Positions 1-9,008 of a stretch of DNA of 64,000 nt are shown here, piece after piece. The number at the start of each line of letters is the position of its first letter. Within the stretch, counting starts at the first letter, position 1. Position numbers and translations under genes: made by a program. This DNA is from Ignavibacteria bacterium (GTDB lineage Bacteria; Bacteroidota; Ignavibacteria; Tepidaquicellales; Tepidaquicellaceae), in NCBI GenBank assembly GCA_028714695.1, contig JAQTLX010000004.1, positions 1 through 64,000 of the forward strand, read 5' to 3'. The notes below the pieces were generated by a model, which searched no databases, had not been told where the DNA came from, and was given only the letters and a program-made list of their open reading frames with translations.

Positions 1-1
1 A

Positions 2-91
2 GAAGCGATACGAGGAATTACCGGTCGGAGTTTGAAAGTTGTAAAAGAATATATTAAATTGTATAACGATTTACATCCAAAAAAACATTAA
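2..91 (+). CDS. C-terminal tail of an unidentified protein (cut by window start)
   Basis: An open frame enters from the left edge and stops with TAA at 89-91, leaving 29 codons. The end reads like a helix-turn-helix tail (IRGITGRSLKVVKEYIKLY, then DLHPKKH), the kind found in transposase- or DUF1670-like proteins, but this is too little to assign a family. A good intrinsic terminator follows about 60 bp downstream, which supports a real gene end. It sits beside repeats and a restriction-modification gene, fitting an accessory region. Low certainty on function, moderate on being coding. Confidence 0.4.
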   Translation, partial: EAIRGITGRSLKVVKEYIKLYNDLHPKKH

Positions 92-149
92 AAAAGACCA
101 TAGGACAAATGTCCGTATAGTAAATAAAGAATTATCATATACAACACAA

Positions 150-188
150 GGGGTCCGGCATGCAAGTCGGGCCCCTATAATTTTTTTT
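150..188 (+). terminator. Intrinsic terminator after the left-edge gene
   Basis: A GC-rich hairpin, GGGGTCCGGC with GTCGGGCCCC (two imperfect pairs, short loop), is followed by TATAATTTTTTTT. It lies just after the left-edge reading frame and is oriented to terminate it. Confidence 0.75.
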
Positions 189-205
189 AAATCGTTAACA
201 GGAAG

Positions 206-239
206 TTTCTACCAAAATGCCGCCCCTGACGGGGCTTTA
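206..239. repeat. Interspersed palindromic repeat, copy 1
   Basis: The unit reads TTTCTACCAAAATGCCGCCC then CTGACGGGGCTTT. The core GCCCC/GGGGC is a short palindrome. Related copies are at 295-329, 50483-50514 and 50531-50563. It behaves like a short REP/MITE-type interspersed element confined to intergenic DNA. Confidence 0.6.
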
Positions 240-264
240 TTAATTCAAAATTTAAAATTGAAAA

Positions 265-513
265 TTAAGAATATTGAATTTTGAGGAGGATATTGTTTTC
301 TACCAAGATGCCGCTATGACGAGGGTGAAATTTGAATTCGTTATCGTTGGTAATTGTTATTTTGTTTCTTAAATTCCTAAACATCGGATCCTCAATAATT
401 GAATAATATTCTTCATCGAAACTAAAACAACGATAAATAAATGAAGCCCAGGCAAGATAAGAGAAATTCTTAATGTCATATGGATTCATTGAATCATTTC
501 TTGCGTTTTCCAT
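265..513 (-). pseudogene. Small unknown ORF whose 3' end runs into a repeat
   Basis: This 82-codon frame has ordinary-looking protein composition in its first 60 residues (acidic and aromatic, e.g. YLAWASFIYR and DEEYYSIIEDP). The last 20 or so residues are simply a translation of the palindromic repeat at 295-329 and the AT-rich DNA beyond it. The likely explanation is a remnant of a longer gene whose end was replaced when the repeat inserted. An internal ATG at 489 is an alternative start. No family recognised; it could also be non-coding. Confidence 0.35.
295..329. repeat. Interspersed palindromic repeat, copy 2 (degenerate)
   Basis: Shares TTTCTACCAARATGCCGC with copy 1, but the core palindrome is decayed (CTATGACGAGGG). 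Like copy 1 it is bordered by AATT/AAATTT-rich DNA. It overlaps the 3' end of the small frame on the minus strand. Confidence 0.5.
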
Positions 514-537
514 AAGTGTGATTTCTTTATGATTATG

Positions 538-659
538 TAGAGACTTCTGAAAAACTCCTGGATTCGATCAATATGAAATCAAAATCTGTGTTTCTATCTT
601 GGATCCCGGCTTTCGCCGGGATGACAAATCTGAAAACATCCGTTTTTCAGAAGTCTCTA
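538..659. repeat. MITE-like element with 18-bp perfect terminal inverted repeats
   Basis: The ends are exact inverted repeats: TAGAGACTTCTGAAAAAC at 538-555 and its reverse complement at 642-659. The 122-bp element contains no gene. Its interior carries a perfect 8-bp hairpin (ATCCCGGC, loop TTTC, GCCGGGAT) at 603-622, inside the widely seen GGATCCCGGCTTTCGCCGGG type of repeat. No transposase is present, so it would be non-autonomous. It ends 12 bp from the stop codon of the restriction-modification gene. Confidence 0.7.
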
Positions 660-671
660 TATAATAATAGT

Positions 672-3600
672 TTAATTAAAGTCGATGATGTCTTTTTCGG
701 CTTTGATGAATACTTTATCTATATTTTTTTGGAGTTCGATTGTTTTAGAAATTGCCATTGCCATTCGGCAATAGTGACCCGGGTCATCCATTTGACGACC
801 TTTGCGGTCTTTGAGATATTTTTCCATAACCTGATATCCGCCGATGTGGTAATTCCAGACTTCGGGGGTTACGTATTCGAAATATTTGGTTTCATTGATT
901 GAAACCGTGTTATCGGCTTCCGAATAAACGGGTTTTTCGATTGTGTCGTCAGTTCCTCTGCCGCGGTATTTCACGATGGGATTATACTTATGTTTGAGGA
1001 GATGCAGTTCTATAAGTTCACTGCCGAAAGCGGATAGTTCGTTAAACAGTGCGTATTTTTTCGTGAAAGGTATTCTCGGGAAATCAATTTTCAGAAATTC
1101 GGAATATTTTTCACGATAGACATTACTGTACAGGACGGCATAAACGTAGCCAAGTATTTCTTCAGGAGAGGGAAGTGTTTTATATGTTTTTGATAATTTT
1201 TCCAATACTATACCAGCAATATTTACTTTTCTTCCTTCTTCTTTATATTCCGCATCGGATTCAAAGAGCATGAAGTTGTGAAGGGATTTTTTCTTGTGTT
1301 CCGATGGATAAAGATAGAGGGGGAAGAGTAATTCGCCTCCGCGATAGAATAAATTGAAGTCTATTATATCTTCCGATATAAAAGCAAGATTCCATAGATT
1401 TTCCGTCCCAGCTACCTGTCCTTGTCTGCCAACAGTTAAACCGATATTATCTTTTAACATATGCTGCATAACTTCGCCTCTAGGCATACAATGGAATCCT
1501 CTTGAGTTACCGGTATAATAAGTAAACATCGTATCAAACGGTCTGTACAAAATTGTACGAATATTTTCAGGTTTTATTCCTGTTTGTTTCAAATCTTCTT
1601 GCGCTAATGAAACTTTCCAATCCCTTGCATCTTTACCTAGTTTATAGGTTTGCCTTGCTAATTCAATATCCATATTACCGAATAATCTCACAGTATTTAG
1701 CATTTCACTTGCACTCCAATTTATTGTTAGATTATCCCTAGCAGTAACAATTCCAACGCTGTTTACCGGAAATATATCATTTACTTTTAGCCATTTATTA
1801 TAATACTCTATTTCATCCGTATCTCTTTCAATAAGGAAATACCATGGAGTTTTTGGTTTCAACAAATTATAATCTTTTTTCTTAAATTCTTTTTTGCCGA
1901 GCCAGTTATATTTTTCTTCACGAAGACCGAAAATGTCTCTATGATAAACCTTACAGCCTTTTACGTTTTTCTTTTTCACCATTATTGCAATAGAAACACC
2001 CTGCATAATATCAAATACGTTTTCATCTTTGCCGCCATCGGGGCAGGTTTCTTTTTTCAGACTGTTTCCGTGCAGGTCAATAATATAAATTTCATTAAAA
2101 GTATTTATAAGACTCTGACGCATGCCTCTGAAAGTCGGATTATCGAGATAACTATGGTTAGTTATCATTCCGACAATGCCCTGACCTGCTTTGTGTATTT
2201 TCCACTGAGAAAAGCGGAGAAACTTTACATAGTCGTCCTGCAGCCATTTAGGATTCTTTTCTCCGAGGGATTCACCATCGATGGTGTAATAACTTTGCGC
2301 GCCGTCAATATCATTTTTAAGAAGATTTTCAGTCCAGTCATTTTGATTTGCGGAATGACCGCTATACGGCGGATTACCAACGATAACAAGGATAGGTTCA
2401 TTCTTTTTAACATTCGCGGCGAGATGGCTTTCGTCGCTAAGGGATTCGAGACCGGGAATTTCGGTCTGCTGAAGGTCTTCCATATCGAGAGTATTCGTAA
2501 GATACAGTTTAAACCTGTCATCTTCCTTCATTTGATAACCGAGTTCTTCGAGAAGGAAACTTATTTTAATATGACCTATGGCATAGGGAGCCATCATCAG
2601 TTCGAAAGAATAGAAATTTTTGAGAATCTGATTTTTTATAAATTTATTTTTTCCCGCATCGCCGTATTTTTCGGTGAATTCTTTTACGGCGAGTTTAATC
2701 GCTTCGGCAGGGAATGTGAGGGTACCGCCTGCGGGGTCAAGAAGAGTAACCTCTTTGTTTGCAAGACCGTCGTTCAAATCGAAATGTGATTTCAGAAGAC
2801 TATGGACAGAGCGGATAATATATTTCACAACGGGTTCAGGAGTATAATACACGCCTCGTTTTTCACGGGCCGCGGGGTCATAGACATTCAGGAACGTTTC
2901 ATAGAAATGAACAATAGGGTCTTCGCCTTTGCCTTTCCGATAAAACTCATCGAGAATTTTGTTCACATCCGCGGCATGAAGAACTTCTGAAATATCATCG
3001 ACAATTACTTCCATCTGCTGAGAAAGTTTACCGAGGGAAATAAAATGAAAAACATCGCGGAGGATGCCGATTGTTTGAGGAATCAGGTCATAGGCTGTTT
3101 TGCGGTTGAAATCTCCGTCCGCGCGTGTTCTTGCGGCGAACAAGCCGTAAGTGATAGTCTGTGAATAAATATCCGCGAAATCGGCATGAGTTAAATTTGA
3201 TACAAGATATTGTTTGAAGGCAGTATAGAAGCCGTAAATCTTTCCTTTGCCTTTTTCTTCTTCTTCGAGTTCTTTAGCAACGACTTCATCGCGGAGGAAT
3301 CCTGTTCTTTTCGCGAGTTCGACGGCGAGAGTTTCCGCGCTGAAAACTTTAGGGAAAGAAAATGAGAAGAATTTTTCAATCAGAGAATCGAACTTAGATT
3401 CATTTTCAACGGGCGGAACGGTTTGCAATTTTTCGGCTAAGAAATATCTGCCGATTGATACTTTATCTGTCATGCTGCCGTTACGATACAATCTGAACTC
3501 ATAGAAATTTGTCAGTATGAGATTCGGGAAAGTAGAGCGGTATCTTTCGAGTTGTTCCGAATTTTCGATATCATCGAGATTATCACCGGGTTTCTTCGCT

Positions 3601-3818
3601 TCTATATAACCGACTATATGCTGTTTGCCGTCCCATATACGGAAATCGGGGTTTCCCGCTTCTGTTTTTTTGGGAAGAATAGTGATATGAGTTTCCTTTT
3701 TGCCTGTATTAACGGCGAATTCGGAAATCAAATTTGACAAATGGATATAATAACTTTCTTCTCTGGCATCGCCGAGGGAAGTAGTTTTGGAAATTTTCTT
3801 TAAATATTCTTTTAGCAT
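672..3818 (-). CDS. Single-chain restriction-modification enzyme (type ISP/IIG-like N6-adenine methyltransferase with nuclease domain)
   Basis: The 1048-residue protein likely cuts and adenine-methylates DNA in one polypeptide. Residues about 1-150 carry a PD-(D/E)xK nuclease signature: NPDF (Asp58) and IEAK (Glu73, Lys75). A methyltransferase follows: AdoMet motif I as LDPAGGTLTF near residue 360 and catalytic motif IV NPPY near 480. The C-terminal part looks like the target-recognition region of type ISP enzymes (YRPFDTMFTYY, FHCMPRGEVM). Classical type ISP enzymes are about 1,600 residues with a helicase-like motor between nuclease and methylase; no Walker motifs are seen here, so it is closer to type IIG. 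Start: ATG at 3818 has GGGAG upstream and begins MLKEYLKK; an earlier frame extension to 3881 looks unnatural. No partner S, R or M gene adjoins it. Confidence 0.88.
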   Translation of the reverse strand: MLKEYLKKISKTTSLGDAREESYYIHLSNLISEFAVNTGKKETHITILPKKTEAGNPDFRIWDGKQHIVGYIEAKKPGDNLDDIENSEQLERYRSTFPNLILTNFYEFRLYRNGSMTDKVSIGRYFLAEKLQTVPPVENESKFDSLIEKFFSFSFPKVFSAETLAVELAKRTGFLRDEVVAKELEEEEKGKGKIYGFYTAFKQYLVSNLTHADFADIYSQTITYGLFAARTRADGDFNRKTAYDLIPQTIGILRDVFHFISLGKLSQQMEVIVDDISEVLHAADVNKILDEFYRKGKGEDPIVHFYETFLNVYDPAAREKRGVYYTPEPVVKYIIRSVHSLLKSHFDLNDGLANKEVTLLDPAGGTLTFPAEAIKLAVKEFTEKYGDAGKNKFIKNQILKNFYSFELMMAPYAIGHIKISFLLEELGYQMKEDDRFKLYLTNTLDMEDLQQTEIPGLESLSDESHLAANVKKNEPILVIVGNPPYSGHSANQNDWTENLLKNDIDGAQSYYTIDGESLGEKNPKWLQDDYVKFLRFSQWKIHKAGQGIVGMITNHSYLDNPTFRGMRQSLINTFNEIYIIDLHGNSLKKETCPDGGKDENVFDIMQGVSIAIMVKKKNVKGCKVYHRDIFGLREEKYNWLGKKEFKKKDYNLLKPKTPWYFLIERDTDEIEYYNKWLKVNDIFPVNSVGIVTARDNLTINWSASEMLNTVRLFGNMDIELARQTYKLGKDARDWKVSLAQEDLKQTGIKPENIRTILYRPFDTMFTYYTGNSRGFHCMPRGEVMQHMLKDNIGLTVGRQGQVAGTENLWNLAFISEDIIDFNLFYRGGELLFPLYLYPSEHKKKSLHNFMLFESDAEYKEEGRKVNIAGIVLEKLSKTYKTLPSPEEILGYVYAVLYSNVYREKYSEFLKIDFPRIPFTKKYALFNELSAFGSELIELHLLKHKYNPIVKYRGRGTDDTIEKPVYSEADNTVSINETKYFEYVTPEVWNYHIGGYQVMEKYLKDRKGRQMDDPGHYCRMAMAISKTIELQKNIDKVFIKAEKDIIDFN

Positions 3819-4225
3819 GAAATTTATTCTCCCGGGAAATAAGCATAAAGATAAGAATTGGATTGCAATATTAACATACAAATAAAATTAGGGAAGGAAA
3901 AACAGAAAATGGGTGAATGGGAAACGGGTAAGTTCTAATTATTATCACATTTATGTTCCCGCACGAATAGTGCAGCATTTACATATGCGATTATTCTGTT
4001 TATAATGTTACAATACGGGTAACGGACTATCTATTCACTAAAAATGGAGAAAAAACAATCACTAACTGCAACCGAAAAATTATAAAACATATAAGATAAA
4101 TCGGCCACATATTGTTAATAGGAAGTAATAAATTAAAATTAAACATATATAAAAGCACTTAAGCGTTTGAACAGTAGTTTATTACTTCCTATAATAAATC
4201 TCACAACATGATAACGAAGAAAATG
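3819..4225. other. Intergenic region with an inverted repeat
   Basis: About 400 bp without a credible gene, very AT-rich. It must hold the promoter of the leftward restriction-modification gene and the 3' region of the leftward amidase gene. The only structure seen is the inverted repeat at 4119-4191. Confidence 0.5.
4119..4191. repeat. 14-bp perfect inverted repeat spanning 73 bp
   Basis: TAGGAAGTAATAAA at 4119-4132 is matched exactly by TTTATTACTTCCTA at 4178-4191, with 45 bp between. The arms lie 35 bp beyond the stop of the leftward amidase gene. Arms this far apart fit a small non-autonomous element or a long 3' stem better than a classical terminator; there is no strong T-run. Confidence 0.45.
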
Positions 4226-5257
4226 CTATTTTGAAATCATGGATTTAAGTTGTTCGCTCGGTACGAATTTTTCTGTAACATTGCCTGTATAATCAGGGTT
4301 ATTGATTAGATCAAGTTTTTTAACAGAAGCGCCTTTGCTGAAATCGATATCATTAAGTTTAATCCACAATAAGCCTGATTTTCTTGCAAAATCGAGGTAA
4401 TAAATATTATTTGTTAAATCCATTATAGTAGATAAAAATGTATGCGAAACGTTCGGTCTTTTGGGATCACTTGTTCCGTATGGTTGCGCTACATTTTTTA
4501 GTACACTTCTCACTCCTGCGATAGCTTCATTATTGTTTGCCGGATTCAGGGGAAGGTGTGCTGTATAATACGCGGCTCTAACGAATCTATCGTCAGGTTC
4601 ATGCGAACCGGGAAGCGGTTTCGCGCCGCCGAATACATCAAAATTTTTCATATAGGCTAATTGTTTGTCGTAAGACGGGTCATTGGTCATGATCTGAAAT
4701 TCTTTTCCGTGATGTATGGTAATTTTCCCGTTAAGATATTCGATAATTGCATTATCCCCTGAAGGGTCACCTAGAGCCATATGTACAAGGCCGGGAATAT
4801 CATTGACAATTTTAAGTTCTATAATTTGCAAATCATTATTTTGAAGATAATTCACAGCCTCATCTACAGTCGCAAAATTATCGACAATGAACTGCGTCCA
4901 GACGTAGAGAGAAAGACCCGGTCTGTTTTCATCGCGTTTGCCAAAATCAGATTCCGATAGATAAAGAACCGCCGCGCCGAGACCTTTCTCGTTAATTGCT
5001 TCGATAGGTCCTTTTTCGTAGACTGTCGAACTAATGCTTCCGTATTTTGATGTCCATTTTATCGAATTACCTGACGCGAGACCGTCACGCTCGATACCGC
5101 GAGGGAATATCCATGCATTAACTTTCATGTCTTCAAACCAATCAATATTTCTTCCAACAAGTACGTATCCATTATTTCCGACCCACATAATACGGCTGCA
5201 AGGGAATAAACTAGAAGTAAAAACAAAAAAAACACACAAGGTTATTAACTTTTTCAT
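4226..5257 (-). CDS. Exported choloylglycine-hydrolase-family amidase (Ntn hydrolase)
   Basis: A 343-residue linear-amide C-N hydrolase of the penicillin V acylase/bile salt hydrolase family. The signal peptide runs MKKLITLCVFFVFTSSLFP and the next residue is Cys20, so cleavage would expose the N-terminal nucleophile. Family-typical residues follow: GRNIDW (Asp), IMTNDPSY (Asn) and FVRAAYY (Arg). Length matches the family. Substrates in the family include N-acyl homoserine lactones, penicillin V and conjugated bile acids; the sequence does not decide which, and bile acids are unlikely for an apparently free-living organism. The gene stands alone, with no terminator-quality hairpin close behind it and an AT-rich upstream region. 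Confidence 0.85.
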   Translation of the reverse strand: MKKLITLCVFFVFTSSLFPCSRIMWVGNNGYVLVGRNIDWFEDMKVNAWIFPRGIERDGLASGNSIKWTSKYGSISSTVYEKGPIEAINEKGLGAAVLYLSESDFGKRDENRPGLSLYVWTQFIVDNFATVDEAVNYLQNNDLQIIELKIVNDIPGLVHMALGDPSGDNAIIEYLNGKITIHHGKEFQIMTNDPSYDKQLAYMKNFDVFGGAKPLPGSHEPDDRFVRAAYYTAHLPLNPANNNEAIAGVRSVLKNVAQPYGTSDPKRPNVSHTFLSTIMDLTNNIYYLDFARKSGLLWIKLNDIDFSKGASVKKLDLINNPDYTGNVTEKFVPSEQLKSMISK

Positions 5258-5900
5258 ACAAATAAATTTAAGTTTATAAAATGATTTTTGTTTTAATTAA
5301 TTTGCCAGTGGGCAATTTTGCTGTAAAATTTAGAAAAGAACAAATTCAGTGAATATTTTTATCCATATAAATATGAATTATTTATTAAAAATCTACAGAC
5401 AATAAACAGCAAAAATAATTCTCTGCGGATAGATTTAGGTTTACTAATGTATTAAACTAATCAAAAATATTGCAGAATATTTAATAATACAATATAATAA
5501 AACATACAAAATCATACTTTATATTACTCGGTTTATTTAATTTTTAAATATTAGAGAAATATAATCAACATATTATTTATAATTATAATATTTTATTAAT
5601 ATATTATAATATTAATTAAAAATACTAAACAAAGAAAAAAAACAGAAATGAATAGTTCCTCCGTTTATTTGCTGTTTCTGTTATTGAAATCCTGCATATA
5701 TAAGTATATTCATTGTGATCTGAAACAACGATATCGAGATTATATCGTCATATTCACTTTGTTTTTGCAAAATTGAATTTTTGTTAACGCTGTCGGTAGT
5801 GATAATAGGGGAATAAGATTGTCATTCATTTCTGAATTTAGTTTAAATTTTAATAATTCTATATTGAAAGATATAAATAATAAAAAATTAAATTACACAT
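5258..5900. other. AT-rich intergenic region upstream of gcvP
   Basis: 643 bp between divergent genes with no credible reading frame. No glycine riboswitch consensus is recognisable upstream of gcvP. Only minor hairpins are seen: AACAGAAA with TTTCTGTT around 5640-5684, and ACGATAT with ATATCGT at 5728-5748 (7-nt loop). Promoters for both flanking genes should lie here. Confidence 0.5.
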
Positions 5901-8771
5901 ATGGATAACTCTCTGGCTTTTGACAGTTTTAAATCACGCCACATAGGTCCGCGGAATAATGATATAAATGAAATGCTTAAGGTTGTAAATGCGGATTCAA
6001 TCGATAAATTAATTGAAGAAACAGTTCCGAATAACATCAGGCTCGACAAGCCTCTTAAACTCAGCGAGCCGCTGACAGAGTTTGAATTTATAAACAGATT
6101 AAGAGAGATTGCATCAAAGAATAAACTTTATAAAAATTATATAGGACTTGGATATTATCCGGCGGTTGTGCCCGCGGTGATTCAGAGAAACATACTTGAG
6201 AATCCGGGATGGTACACACAATATACGCCGTATCAGGCGGAGATTTCGCAGGGAAGGCTTGAAGCGCTTCTGAATTTCCAGACTGTAGTTGCCGATATGA
6301 CAGGACTTCCGATTGCAAACGCTTCGCTTCTCGATGAAGGCACAGCGGCAGCGGAAGCAATGCTTATGACTAAAGCGCTGCGCAAGGGTCCGAAAGCAAA
6401 TTCGGATACTATTTTTGTTTCGGAAGAATGCCTGCCGCAGACTATTGAAGTTGTAAAGACGCGCGCACTGCCTGTGGGCATCAAGGTGCTCGTAGGCGAT
6501 CACAAAAAGATTGAACTAACGGATAATATATATGCAGTGATTGTACAGTATCCCGCGGCAGAGGGACAGATTTACGATTACACAGATTTCTTTAAAAGCG
6601 CAAAAGAGAAAAATATAAGAACAATAGTTGCAGCCGATTTAATGAGTCTTGCAATTCTTAAAACTCCCGGAGATATGGGAGCGGATATTGCTGTTGGTTC
6701 GACACAGAGATTCGGAGTGCCGTTAGGATTCGGCGGTCCGCACGCTGCATATTTTGCAACACGGGACGAATACAAACGCCAGATACCAGGAAGAATAATC
6801 GGCATCACAATAGATTCGCATAACAAGCGCGCATTAAGAATGGCATTGCAGACAAGGGAACAGCATATCAAGAGAGAAAAAGCGACAAGCAACATTTGCA
6901 CTTCGCAGGTTTTGCTCGCTATAATGGCAGGTATGTATGCCGTTTATCACGGTCCGGAAGGCGTTAAGAGAATTTCGCAGAGGATTCATAATTTCACCGT
7001 TATACTGAATGAAATTCTTACAGCAAACGGTTACAAGCAACTTAACACGAATTTCTTTGATACATTAAAGATTGAAGCCACAGAATCGCAGATAAAAGAA
7101 ATCTGGAAAAAAGCGGATAAGTTAAAATTAAACTTACGTTACGCGAAAGAATTTATAGGCATATCGCTTGACGAGACAACTACTCTTGAGGATATCGCGG
7201 TGCTGGTTTCGGTTTTCGTAAAGGATTTAAAACCTGAAACGATAACGAAGGCGATAGAAAAATCGGAATGCGGTCTCAAATATATACCGGAAGGATTAAA
7301 GAGAAGTTCGAAATATCTGACGAATAAGGTTTTCAACAGATACCATGCAGAGATGGAAATGATGAGATACATAAAATCACTTGAGAATAAAGATTTATCG
7401 CTGACGGGTTCTATGATTCCGCTTGGTTCATGCACGATGAAATTGAATGCGGCGACTGAAATGTTCGGAATAACGTATGCAGAGATAGCGAACATGCATC
7501 CGTTCGCGCCCAAAGACCAGACTGCCGGTTATCTTGAAATGATAGACGAACTCGGGAAAGACCTGTGCGAGATAACGGGTTTCGCTGGAATTTCATTCCA
7601 GCCGAATTCGGGAGCGCAGGGAGAATATACGGGACTGATGGTAATTCGCGAATATCTGCTGAGCAAGGGCGAAACTCAGAGAAACATTGTACTGATTCCG
7701 AGTTCAGCGCACGGAACAAATCCTGCGAGTGCGGTAATGGCGGGCATGAAGGTAGTTGTTGTCGGCTGCGATGAACACGGAAATATAGACATGAATGATT
7801 TGAAGAAGAAAGCGGAAGAAAATAAAGATAATCTTGCAAGCATAATGGTGACATATCCTTCGACTCACGGAGTATTCGAAGAATCGATAGTTGAACTTTG
7901 CGAAGTAATTCATAAATACGGCGGGCAGGTTTACATGGACGGAGCGAACATGAATGCGCAGGTCGGTCTTACGAGTCCGGGAAAAATAGGCGCGGATGTT
8001 TGTCATCTTAATCTTCACAAGACATTTGCGATTCCTCACGGCGGCGGCGGTCCCGGCGTCGGTCCGATTGCAGTAGCGAAACATCTCGTTGAATTTTTGC
8101 CGTCACATCCGCTTGTGAAGATGGGAACGGATAACTCAATAACGGCTGTATCATCAGCGCCGTACGGCAGCGCGGGAGTGCTTGTGATACCGTTTGCATA
8201 CGTGAAAATGATGGGCAGTGAAGGATTGACTGAAGCAACGAAGATGGCAATTTTAAATGCGAATTACGTAAAGGACGCGCTTAAAGATTATTACAAGACA
8301 TTGTATACAGGCACAAAAGGCAGAGTGGGACACGAATTAATTTTCGATATGCGGGAATTCAAGCACACTTCAAAAGTCGATGTACTCGACATAGCGAAGA
8401 GACTCATGGATTATGGATTCCACGCGCCTACTGTGTCGTTTCCGGTGCATGATACTTTGATGTTTGAACCTACAGAAAGCGAAGCGAAGGAAGAACTCGA
8501 CAGATTCTGCGAAGCGATGATAAAGATAAGAGAAGAGATAAAAGAAGTAGAAAACGGAACGGCGAGCGATACGGATAATGTGCTTCACAATGCACCGCAC
8601 ACTGCCGAATCGGTTTGCGCGGATAACTGGGAGCATTCATATTCACGCGAAAAGGCTGCATACCCGATTGAGACATTAAGACAGAGAAAATTCTGGCCGT
8701 CGGTAGGCAGAATAAACGATGCATACGGCGACAGGAATCTTGTTTGCAGTTGCACTTTTGACAATGAGTAA
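5901..8771 (+). CDS. gcvP: Glycine dehydrogenase (decarboxylating), P-protein
   Basis: The PLP-dependent P-protein of the glycine cleavage system decarboxylates glycine and passes the aminomethyl group to the lipoyl arm of H-protein. The 956-residue single chain is the fused full-length form (N- and C-terminal halves together). Start signature [12 protein letters not shown] is typical; the PLP lysine lies in [18 protein letters not shown] at about Lys707; [10 protein letters not shown] and the C-terminal VSFPV region are also conserved. ATG at 5901 follows an A/T-rich leader without Shine-Dalgarno. gcvT and gcvH are not adjacent, so the system is split in this genome. A terminator follows at 8807. 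Confidence 0.97.
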   Translation: MDNSLAFDSFKSRHIGPRNNDINEMLKVVNADSIDKLIEETVPNNIRLDKPLKLSEPLTEFEFINRLREIASKNKLYKNYIGLGYYPAVVPAVIQRNILENPGWYTQYTPYQAEISQGRLEALLNFQTVVADMTGLPIANASLLDEGTAAAEAMLMTKALRKGPKANSDTIFVSEECLPQTIEVVKTRALPVGIKVLVGDHKKIELTDNIYAVIVQYPAAEGQIYDYTDFFKSAKEKNIRTIVAADLMSLAILKTPGDMGADIAVGSTQRFGVPLGFGGPHAAYFATRDEYKRQIPGRIIGITIDSHNKRALRMALQTREQHIKREKATSNICTSQVLLAIMAGMYAVYHGPEGVKRISQRIHNFTVILNEILTANGYKQLNTNFFDTLKIEATESQIKEIWKKADKLKLNLRYAKEFIGISLDETTTLEDIAVLVSVFVKDLKPETITKAIEKSECGLKYIPEGLKRSSKYLTNKVFNRYHAEMEMMRYIKSLENKDLSLTGSMIPLGSCTMKLNAATEMFGITYAEIANMHPFAPKDQTAGYLEMIDELGKDLCEITGFAGISFQPNSGAQGEYTGLMVIREYLLSKGETQRNIVLIPSSAHGTNPASAVMAGMKVVVVGCDEHGNIDMNDLKKKAEENKDNLASIMVTYPSTHGVFEESIVELCEVIHKYGGQVYMDGANMNAQVGLTSPGKIGADVCHLNLHKTFAIPHGGGGPGVGPIAVAKHLVEFLPSHPLVKMGTDNSITAVSSAPYGSAGVLVIPFAYVKMMGSEGLTEATKMAILNANYVKDALKDYYKTLYTGTKGRVGHELIFDMREFKHTSKVDVLDIAKRLMDYGFHAPTVSFPVHDTLMFEPTESEAKEELDRFCEAMIKIREEIKEVENGTASDTDNVLHNAPHTAESVCADNWEHSYSREKAAYPIETLRQRKFWPSVGRINDAYGDRNLVCSCTFDNE

Positions 8772-8900
8772 TTAGTAATTAGTAATCGATAAACAGAGCA
8801 TAATATATCCCCTCGAAAGAGGGGATTCTTATTATCAATTGGCAATTAATAATTAGTAATTAATAATTAGTAATTAGTAATGAATAATTAGTAATTAGTA
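8768..8900. repeat. AT-rich short tandem repeat (AATTAGT type)
   Basis: Runs of the 7-mer AATTAGT and close variants (TAATTAATAATTAGTAAT) start at the gcvP stop codon, pause for the terminator hairpin, and continue to about 8900. The gcvP stop TAA is itself part of the first run. Low-complexity slippage-prone DNA; no spacer structure, hence not CRISPR. Confidence 0.6.
8807..8833 (+). terminator. Intrinsic terminator after gcvP
   Basis: Perfect stem ATCCCCTC / GAGGGGAT with a stable GAAA tetraloop, followed by TCTTATTA. It lies 35 bp after the gcvP stop codon, embedded in the AATTAGT repeat array. The T-run is weak. Confidence 0.6.
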
Positions 8901-8958
8901 ATTTGAAATTGGCAATTGATAATTTGCTGTTGACGATTAAAGATTGACGATTAATATT

Positions 8959-9008
8959 CTTAATGACGAAAAAATACGGGTTAGTACTTAATGACGAAAA
9001 AATACGGG
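8959..9008 (+). repeat. 22-bp direct duplication covering a start codon
   Basis: A 22-bp segment containing ATGACGAAAAAATACGGG is present at 8959-8980 and again at 8987-9008, with a 6-bp spacer (TTAGTA). The second copy holds the start codon and first six codons of the downstream membrane protein. The first copy has an ATG at 8963 offset by 28 bp, so it opens a different frame of 39 codons ending at 9082. Confidence 0.9.

Noticed and set aside
1941-2789. 282-codon open frame antisense to the restriction-modification gene
   Set aside because: Lies wholly opposite a well-supported methyltransferase domain; composition is that of an antisense shadow (Phe/Ile-rich) with no domain or start signal.
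1-5300. Prophage or integrative element at the left edge
   Set aside because: No integrase, phage structural gene, attachment-site pair or tRNA there; only repeats and a lone restriction-modification gene.
5258-5900. Possible glycine riboswitch upstream of gcvP
   Set aside because: No recognisable conserved core or tandem aptamer structure; only AT-rich DNA and weak hairpins.
7411-7854. Long open frames antisense to gcvP (6.1-8.8 kb)
   Set aside because: They come from the GC-richer codons of gcvP on the other strand; Ser/Cys/Arg-rich, no start signals, no family features.
8768-8900. Possible CRISPR array
   Set aside because: Units of 7-10 bp with no spacers; low-complexity tandem repeat.
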